Position numbers and translations under genes: made by a program
The notes under the pieces: model-generated
The model's input: only the letters and a program-made list of their open reading frames with translations
What the model was told of the DNA's origin: nothing
The model's database searches: none
Part shown: positions 56,265 to 64,000 of the stretch, piece after piece
Position numbering within the stretch: the first letter of the stretch is position 1
How the letters are laid out: every line of letters starts with the position of its first letter
Assembly (NCBI RefSeq): GCF_907164915.1
Contig: NC_061863.1
Location: forward strand, 40,459,382 to 40,523,381
Direction: 5' to 3'
DNA length: 64,000 bases
Origin: Impatiens glandulifera
Taxonomy: Eukaryota; Streptophyta; Magnoliopsida; Ericales; Balsaminaceae

Positions 56265-56612
56265 GACTCACCCATCCTAAATGCATTTCATATATATATT
56301 ACTCAAACAAAATTACCGTAATCCAAATCTGATATAACTTAAATCAAACACAATAACCAAAATATATCATTCATTTAACAAAATCTAACAAAATCATATA
56401 TATTTAACAAACTAGCGTAAATCTAATCTAAACAATAACAAATCTAAATCAAACTGCCAAACAAATAATCTAAACTAACGGCCTAAATCTAGATAATATA
56501 AACAAATCTAACTTAATGAGTAAGTGTATTTCCATGACAGGTAAGCGGTCTTCTCATGGGTGGGTTTGGGGGTTTACATGAAGGACAGGGATCCTGGGCG
56601 AGGAAATCTTCG

Positions 56613-56933
56613 CTACCTTCGCTTCTCACCCTTCCTTCTCACATGGGCCCACTCCTGATTACCAAATTCACTCGTTCCCACTGACACTATATTGGATTCA
56701 GCGACTGTGAAGTGGAAATCGAAACTAGAATTATCAAAATCAATGGAACAAGACTCTTTGGTACCAAATCTTTGATGGTTATAAGTCTGTAAGTTTGTCC
56801 CTAATATACTAACTTCATTCGAAACCTGATTGGATGCTTTAGGAATGGGAACAATCTTGTTCTTCTCGATTCTGATAAAAAAATATAGCAGAACAGTTTC
56901 CTCCACAGCAGAGTTGTTGTTCATTTCTGACAT
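56613..56933 (-). CDS. Hypothetical 106-residue ORF (copy 3)
   Basis: Open frame equal in length to the two other copies, with a few substitutions (EVSILGTN, GTSEFGNQEW). No family recognised. Confidence 0.25.
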   Translation of the reverse strand: MSEMNNNSAVEETVLLYFFIRIEKNKIVPIPKASNQVSNEVSILGTNLQTYNHQRFGTKESCSIDFDNSSFDFHFTVAESNIVSVGTSEFGNQEWAHVRRKGEKRR

Positions 56934-57029
56934 TCATGACACCCTTTCGAGGCAACTTCAACAATTCAAAGCAACTAGTGCACAACATAAATGGGGCACC
57001 ACCAGCTATAGGCTTATAGACCAAAAAAT

Positions 57030-58071
57030 GCACCTTTGAAGCGTCTAAAGATTCTTCTCCAGGTAAAAAAATGCGTATCAAGTTTTCCTTGGCTTCCTCG
57101 AGTTAACTAGCTAGCATGCAAAGGTTCACGATTCATCTTCCAACTATTTTATTTCTCGAGATTATTTATGGTTGGAGTGATGGATATAGTGAAACATTTT
57201 AGACAAATGAAACATTCAAAGCAATATAATAATAGACATGTTTGATGCATATATAGACATTCAGAACAATATTACATAATGAAACATTGTATTTCCTTTT
57301 ACTCTGTCATCTGAGCTGCTGTCTGCAATTGCAGAAAGATAGGGTGTTTTGTAGTCTTTTTCATGTAGTAGAGTAGTTTATGTTTTGTATTGGAAAATTT
57401 TGCAGGTTCAGAATCCTCATAGTATAAAATACAATGGAACAATTCAAGGTTTGAAATATATATATGGAGAACTGAGGGTTTTCGTGGACTATTCAATTAG
57501 GCAATGGCACTAATTGTGCCCGCATAGTCCCCAACTCAGCAGTCAAGTTCTTTAGCTTTGAGGAAGCATCTAAGTATGTTGCCTCTCTTTGGTTCATCTT
57601 CAATTTATATACCCCTTTTATATGCAATAATTTGAACTAGATTTCTTCATGTTATATGATCTTAAGCTCCTAGAAGATTTTATAGTTTATTTATTTTGGA
57701 ACATATTAATCTATTCTCTTCAAGTGGCAAGTGATGTGATTTATGAATCTCTAAAGGACTGGTTGATCAAAGCTAGACCATTCGGACTAGTTGAGGAGTC
57801 TGAGTTGAGCATCACAACAAAGCTTGCATGTGGAGCAGCTGCTGGTACGGTTGGCCAGACCTATGCTTATCCTCTAGATGTCATCCGAAGAAGGATGCAG
57901 ATGGTCGGTTGGAAAGGGGCTGCATCAGTCGTGACAGGCGGGGATGGAATGGAAAAAGTTGCACCATTGGAATATAAGGGTATGATTGATGCTTTCCGAA
58001 AGACAGTTAGTTCAATACGAGGGCATTGGTGCTTTATACAAAGGATTGGTTCCCAATTCTGTTAAGGTCAG
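57030..58071 (+). pseudogene. ADNT1-like mitochondrial carrier pseudogene (copy 3)
   Basis: Exon pieces 57030-57062, 57406-57573 and about 57725-58071. Motifs NGTNCARIVPNSAVKFFSFEE and CGAAAGTVGQTYAYPLD. The same frame changes and missing central exons as in the other copies. Convergent with the splicing-factor gene that ends at 58355. Confidence 0.8.
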
Positions 58072-58354
58072 GTTTAAATAATGAATGTAATATTCACTTC
58101 TATCTCAAATAAATACAACTTAAATAAATAATTATCTTCAAACACAACTGAGCTGGATTCCCTAAATAATGATATATGATTTGAAGTAGGTAACAGATTG
58201 TTTTAAATACAACTATTGCAACTTTCAAATAATTGAGGATAAAAGAATTTTCACTTATAAAGAAACAACTGCCCTTTAGTACAACATGGTCAATTAGCTT
58301 CAAATACAGAGATTCACGGTGATCACAAAACATTAAAAAAAAAGAAACAGGGAA

Positions 58355-60639
58355 CTAATCTTCTTCTTCATCGTTGGCTGACTGCTTCTGCTTTTTCCAT
58401 TTGTACGCAGCTTCGAGAATCTTCAGAGTTGGTGCTTGTGTTTCTTCTGGGAACAAGTAGTCAATGTATTCTTCGTATCTGTTCATTTTTAAACCAATAT
58501 TATTCCTCATATCTTCTACCGAGAACAAGCAAAAACAAAACAAAACAAAACAAAAACATACCTTTCGAGACCATCCTCCGCTCCTATCTGCCGTCTCCTC
58601 TTTAGTTTCTTGGGCATCTTCGAACGGACTAAACTCTCATCGCCCAAATCTCCAAATTTGCGTTCAACAACCAACCACTTCTCCAACAGCATAGCTCTCT
58701 CTTCTTTCAGTTCCGGGGCTGAGGTTCTAAAATGGTTTATGGCTCTCTCAAATATTCCTGAAAATTCCAAGGGAAGATATATAATTATAAACCAACAAAA
58801 CACACAATTCAGCATTGGTTGGTTGGTTTGTTTGTTGCTTACCTCTCCTCCGTTCAAGGCATTTGGCTGAGTCCAGGTTTTCCACAGCAGAAGCCTCAAA
58901 TTCAGCATAACTAATCCAAACCTTAACATGTTTTGTTCTATCCAAAAGCCTCTCGTACAGTTCTCTAGCTCTTTGAAATTCTGCTTGTGATATTTCATAG
59001 TCAATGTATTTCTGCATACAAGTGATACACGAAATTAGTATATTATACTATATATATATGACTTTCAAGTTTCAAAAAAGAAAAAGGAATTTACCTTCCA
59101 TAGAGCTTCAGGCATATCGAGAGCTGGTTGAGCAATTGCAAGCTCAAAGATAGCTCTAGCCCTCTCGGTTTCAATTAGGTCTTTCTCTAGCTCTGCATAC
59201 TTTATCCAACCGTAGCAATTCTCGGGAGACCATTCCAAATACTTTTCATTTAGCTTTCGACATCGATCAATGTTTCCAAGGTTTAGTTCTATCTCGATGT
59301 ACTTGTTGAATATCTGTTTCCGGGAAAATGCAAATTCATATCAAAATTCTAAGCTCCTAAATTCATGGGTTATCATCCCACCCCAATCACTTTAGCAATC
59401 AATCAACCAAGCTAAGTATGTTTTATAAATGATACAAATCAAATGGATGCTTACTCACTTTATGTTTCGGGCATCTTCCAATGGCGTTTCCAAGGATTTG
59501 TCTGGCAGCTTTCAGGTTTAATTGCCTTATTTCAAACTTAGCAGCCATTAACCAAATTTTAGAAAACGAAAACTTTGCATGTGGAATTAAATTAAGACAT
59601 TCCCTGCAAAATTGACTTTCATTATTAATAAAAGAGAAATGATAAGGTGAGGGAATTTGGTGAGAGAATGACTTGACATAATTTTATTCGCTGAAAAAAT
59701 CAAATAATTTCTCTATTTTCTCTCTTTCCTCTCACTTTTACATTTTCCAACCAATGAAGGTGATTCCAAGTCATTCCCTCACCAAATTCCCTTTCTCTAT
59801 CACTCCTCTTAATAAAATTCCTTAAAAGAATTTAGAACAATTCTAAGCATAAGCCCAAAGTAAAACTTACCTGTATACATCTCTAGTCCGGCTCATATCT
59901 TGTGCATTAAGTTCTTCAAATAAAGCATAGTTAATCCTGAATTAGAAATTAAGAAATCAAAACAAAACAAAACAGATAAGAAAATATGAACTGGAATATG
60001 ATGGAGTTTCATGTTTCATTCATACCACAAATATATATAACGCTTCCAATATCGCTTCTCTTCAGCTGGAGGAACGTTGGCGACAGATCTCTCGTAAACC
60101 TCGCGAATTCGATCTTTGTTTCCTGCGCTTTCTTCCAACTTAATGTAATCAAACCACGTGTCGTACTTCATTGGGTTCTTCCTCACTTCATCCTCGTACT
60201 GAAACCTTCTCTTCTTCGCAACAATGGCATCCTCTATACCATCCTTATCACCGTATTGCTTCTCAAAAGATACAATTTTTCTATACGGGTCTTCTGCACG
60301 CCCTTTTGGGATGTGATCCTTCTGCGATTCCTCCCATTGAGCGTACTTGATCCAAACGCTGTCGTTCAATCGGACGCGGCGGATAAGATCTTCGAATTCC
60401 TTGCGCTTGCGGAGACGATTCTGCTTTGGTTGTCGGATTTCAGGCTCTTGCCTTTCTCGTGCTTCACGGAGAATCTGCTCCGCAGTGATCTGAATCGCGG
60501 CAGGAGTCTTATTCTTCACATGGGTGGGACGAGGAAGCTTAACTTCAGTGTCCTTCTTAGTAAGAAAACCTAAGGAAGGGTCTGATTCCTTGTTATTCCC
60601 TCCCATATTCTTCGTTGAATCAAAATTTAGCTCATGCAT
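58355..60639 (-). CDS. Crooked-neck/Clf1-like splicing factor with internal HAT-repeat deletion (copy 3, intact frame)
   Basis: Seven exons with canonical sites: 60026-60639, 59871-59936, 59459-59603, 59095-59313, 58843-59011, 58562-58757 and 58355-58478. They sum to 1533 bp, i.e. 510 aa from MHELNF, or 499 from the MGGNNKE methionine, which is closer to the usual start. Family motifs: [98 protein letters not shown]. Plant homologues have close to 690-700 residues. Here EESQKD joins directly to HIPKGRAED at about 60316, dropping an estimated 180-190 residues of HAT repeats, and a few residues are missing before RLRKRKEF. Known role of the family: scaffold in spliceosome activation. A truncated scaffold may be non-functional; no stop or splice-site defect is visible. 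Confidence 0.85.
59634..59808. mobile_element. MULE-type MITE in intron 2 (copy 3)
   Basis: 175 bp with TIRs GAGAAATGATAAGGTGAGGG and GAGGAGTGATAGAGAAAGGG, flanked by a perfect 9-bp duplication TTAATAAAA (59625-59633 and 59809-59817). It lies 30 bp upstream of exon 3. Confidence 0.88.
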
Positions 60640-61009
60640 GTCAAAAATTATAGATTGGTAATTAGAAAGAGAAAGAATAAAAATTTAGAATACCAAAAAT
60701 ATAACTTTCTCCTTACAATTCTATCTATATTTATAGACTAAAATATGTCTATTTTAACACTCATCAATTTTGAAAATAGAATCATCGTATTTCTAGTATC
60801 CTCATCTTTAGAAATAGAATCCTTTTTATTCTGAATATTAGATTATTATAAAGAAAATAATATAATATATTATATTATTATATATTATATTATATTATTC
60901 TAAATTATTATTAATTAAATATATATTTATTATGGGATATATATTTATATAATTAATAATAATTTAAAATTATAATGTTATTTCTCTTAAATATATAGAA
61001 AATATCATA

Positions 61010-61535
61010 CCGCAATATATCAAAAATATCAATTTTAAGGTATACCGAAAAAATGTAAGGTATGATACCGATACCGTAATTATTAGTACGGTAAAAATAT
61101 GAAATTTTTATAATTTTTGGTATATCGAGATATATCGAAATACCAAAATAGTATTTATAAATTAAAAGATATAATATATATATATATAATACTTATAAGG
61201 AAATAATTAAATAAATTTTATATTAAGTTAATTATAGAAATATAATTTTTGAAATATTATTCAATATATGCAATCTATACCTTACTGATGAGATTGATAT
61301 TTTTAAGTTAATATGGTTTGTAGGTATTAAAGGTATAATATCGTTACCGTACCGAAATTAAGATATACCGAAAGTAAGGGAAGGTAAATGTATGAATTTT
61401 TTTATACCGAAATTAAGGTATATCGAAATAAGGTATACAGAAATCTAAGATAAGGTAAAAGTATGCACTTTTTGCATACCGAAATTTTAGGTAAGGTATA
61501 AGGTATGGATAAAACATTAATGTATACCTTAACAA
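61010..61535. mobile_element. Decayed transposon with GGTATACCGAAA repeats (copy 3)
   Basis: Counterpart of 28500-29190 without the inserted MITE. AAGGTATACCGAAA-type motifs at both ends, no ORF. Confidence 0.5.
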
Positions 61536-61893
61536 CCCACTCTTAAATATATATATAATAATTTAATTCATAATTTTTTTAAAATTTTCAATCACAATAT
61601 ATATTTAATTAATAATAATTTAAAGTTTTATGTTATAATTTTTATATAACTTATAAATAATATTAATGTAATATAGATTTAATTAATAATATATATTTTT
61701 AAATTATTACATTTCTTTATAAAAAATATATATATAATAATTTAATGCATATATATATATATATATATAATTACGGTTAAAAAATAAATCATTCATATAA
61801 TTAAGGTAATTTTTTTTCTAATTTATCTTAATTATTTTATCTTTCCTAATATATATATATCTTCTTGTTCAATCCCAACAAATAAGAACCAAA

Positions 61894-61896
<3 letters not shown>

Positions 61897-61944
<48 letters not shown>
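61897..61944. repeat. (TA)n microsatellite
   Basis: About 24 TA dinucleotides. Confidence 0.9.
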
Positions 61945-61947
<3 letters not shown>

Positions 61948-62132
61948 ATCAGAAATAGTTTAAATTATGAATGTATTCATCATTATTGAATCATCTATCT
62001 AACCTCCATCAAACAAAACCATTCTTATCAAAACCAGACCAATCTTAGTCAAGAAAAGTTTAGCATAAAACACAAACAACAAGAAGATAATTATAAAAAA
62101 ACAACAAGTAGATAATTTAAGGCAGAAAAAAG

Positions 62133-62939
62133 CTTCAAACAAAAGAGACTACCATTACAATAGCTATATCACAAAGGATAATTTTTTTTTATATATATGA
62201 AAATGTCACTTATGTAAAACTATAGAGAAATGGATACCTGAAAAATGTTTAAGAAAGAACATCCTCAACACAACAACTACGAATGCAACCCAACACAACA
62301 ATTATGAATTCATCTTAAATCTAATCGTCAAACGCTAATAGTCAAAACTTATGTTATACAACAAATTAATCAAGATCTAGACCAAACAAAAAGGAGAGAA
62401 TAAGATATTGATTCGGAGAGATTGAAAGAGATACTTGTATGTGATGCCTCTGAGATTGAGTTTATGATCCGAAATGAAGAGAGAAAGGGGAGATTGATTA
62501 TGGAATTTGATCGACTTCTGAAAGGGATCAGTTTCAATAAGGGACGGTAGTATAGAGAAGGTTTCGAAAAGGGAAAGAAGAGAAGAAAGAAGTTGCTCTT
62601 GGATTTGCTAATTAATTGGGAAATTGTGATTGGTATAATAACTAATTGGTACTATGACTTCATTAATACCGATTAGTATTAAAACCAATCGATACTATGA
62701 CTTAATAAACGCGGACAAAATTGCCGCCCATTTTTCTAGAGATATTTTGGGCTATACCAATTGGTATTATAACCAAATGGTATTTTTAATGGTCTTTTAC
62801 CGATTAAATGTAACACCAATCGATATTATTAGAATAATACCGATTGATTATAATACCAATCGTTATTATTCTAATATTACAGATTGATGTTACAACCAAT
62901 CGATGGAGATGATCGTCATTTACATTTTCTTTACTAGTG
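62133..62939. mobile_element. CACTA-type terminus (copy 3)
   Basis: Ends CTTTACTAGTG at 62939, with the subterminal palindromes at about 62625-62905 and a GA-rich (UTR-like on the other strand) stretch at 62380-62600. Same sequence as 30110-30885 and, inverted, 12622-13425. Confidence 0.7.
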
Positions 62940-63660
62940 TTACGACTTATGAAATTAGGAAAGAAAATATTTTATGTGTTCAAACGTATTTTAGAGATTT
63001 TATTCTTAGTTTTGTGCTTGGTTACACGTAAAAAAGGGCTACCACACAATGTCTCACTTGTCTGTCACATTACAGTTTTTATTTTAATTTTTTTGTGATT
63101 TAAAATAATATTATTCTACACCTTTGTAAGTACTAAAAATCTACACTCCAATTTATAATATTCAAATAATTATTTTGAATTATTTTTAAATAAATAAGAT
63201 CAAAGTAATTAACTCCGTGGCTAAAAACTTATTTAAAACAATTAATAGAATTAATCAGATTAATTAAGGATTAAGGCCAAAATAAAAAAAATAAAATTAT
63301 TTGAGATAAATATTGTACACATAATGTCTCAAAATAATTTTAGAAAAAGTAAAAGACAAAAATAAATTATTTTGATAAATTGTTGTATCCATTTCATCTA
63401 AAGAATTTTTTTTATTTAAATTTAAAAATATATATAAAATAAAAAATTGGTAAAATATTTTCCATATTTATTTTAATATTTTGTGTATATATAAAAAGAT
63501 CAAATTTAAAGCCAAAATGGTGAAAGAAAAATCAATTTAAACAAACCCTTAAGGTTTTAAAACAAAAATAAATTTCTAATCCGGTGTAGCCGAAACCGGG
63601 AGAAGAAGCTACAGCCGCAACCGCGCGCATTGGATCAGCACTGGATTCTTATTGAATGCT
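62940..63660. other. AT-rich spacer, no gene
   Basis: Counterpart of 30886-31610. Confidence 0.4.
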
Positions 63661-63915
63661 CTAGGTGCTTCCATCCAGCCCGCCGCAGCTGAAGATGCGT
63701 GCATTCGGGATAAACATGATGAGGAGACAATCGTTAACTGGATCGCTAACGGACCGCCCAAATACCAACGACGTTAAGAAGGAACACCAAAACACGCCTA
63801 AAACAATGTTGTTTTTGCCTCCGGTCGTCTTCATCATCGCGACACAACGAAGATAAGAATGAGCAGTCGTGTTAATTTTAGATTTTTGGAACTCCCTCGT
63901 TGGTCTATAAAACAC
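63661..63915 (-). CDS. Hypothetical ORF (copy 3)
   Basis: 84 codons ending GGLDGST, including MMKTTGGKNNIVLGVFWCSF. It shares its C-terminal frame with 31611-31970. Unrecognised; may be non-coding. Confidence 0.25.
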   Translation of the reverse strand: MFYRPTREFQKSKINTTAHSYLRCVAMMKTTGGKNNIVLGVFWCSFLTSLVFGRSVSDPVNDCLLIMFIPNARIFSCGGLDGST

Positions 63916-64000
63916 GCATTGTTGTTTATGGTGTTTTATGGTTGTGAATTTATCCTTATATAGTTTATAAACTATTTGGATATGATAGAACCGATCAATC

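Overview
This window is plant nuclear DNA, probably from a eudicot. The evidence is intron-bearing plant genes with GT-AG splice sites, plant transposon families (a Sirevirus-like Copia element, CACTA, hAT, MULE and Harbinger-type MITEs), AT-rich satellites and a 500-N scaffold gap. There are no bacterial operons, rRNA or tRNA genes, or CRISPR arrays. All calls come from manual reading; no database search was possible.

The dominant architecture is one segment present three times. Copy 1 (1-13425) is inverted relative to copy 2 (20771-52840) and copy 3 (about 52840-64000), which are direct tandem copies. The repeat unit is about 18 kb, or 32 kb in copy 2, which carries a 14 kb retrotransposon. 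In the copy 2/3 orientation a unit holds: CACTA transposase exons; a 380-bp tandem duplication with a long hairpin; about 19 x 83-bp hairpin satellite units; a coiled-coil ORF; a fragmentary mitochondrial adenine-nucleotide-carrier pseudogene; a convergent Crooked-neck/Clf1-like splicing-factor gene lacking many HAT repeats; AT-rich transposon remains; a CACTA terminus; a decayed Copia LTR and RNase H; and a 2.35 kb non-autonomous hAT element. Copy 1 corresponds, inverted, to 30.1-34.5 plus 48.5-58.7 kb and keeps the empty insertion site of the retrotransposon.

Between copy 1 and copy 2 (13.4-20.8 kb) lie a 39-bp minisatellite with a 440-510-bp higher-order repeat, a GT14 (core-2/I-branching) glycosyltransferase pseudogene with intact splice sites but three stops, a Copia gag zinc-knuckle relic, and the assembly gap.

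The most unusual object is the young LTR retrotransposon at 34469-48511 (1273-bp LTRs with about 6 differences, 5-bp TSD GTAAT). It has gag and pol (one in-frame TGA in reverse transcriptase). Between pol and the 3' LTR it has three paralogous accessory ORFs (253, 251 and 945 aa), each preceded about 90-120 bp upstream by its own TATA box. Its gag-pol junction is a 14-nt ATG/TAA overlap, and its LTR is dense in ACCGG motifs.
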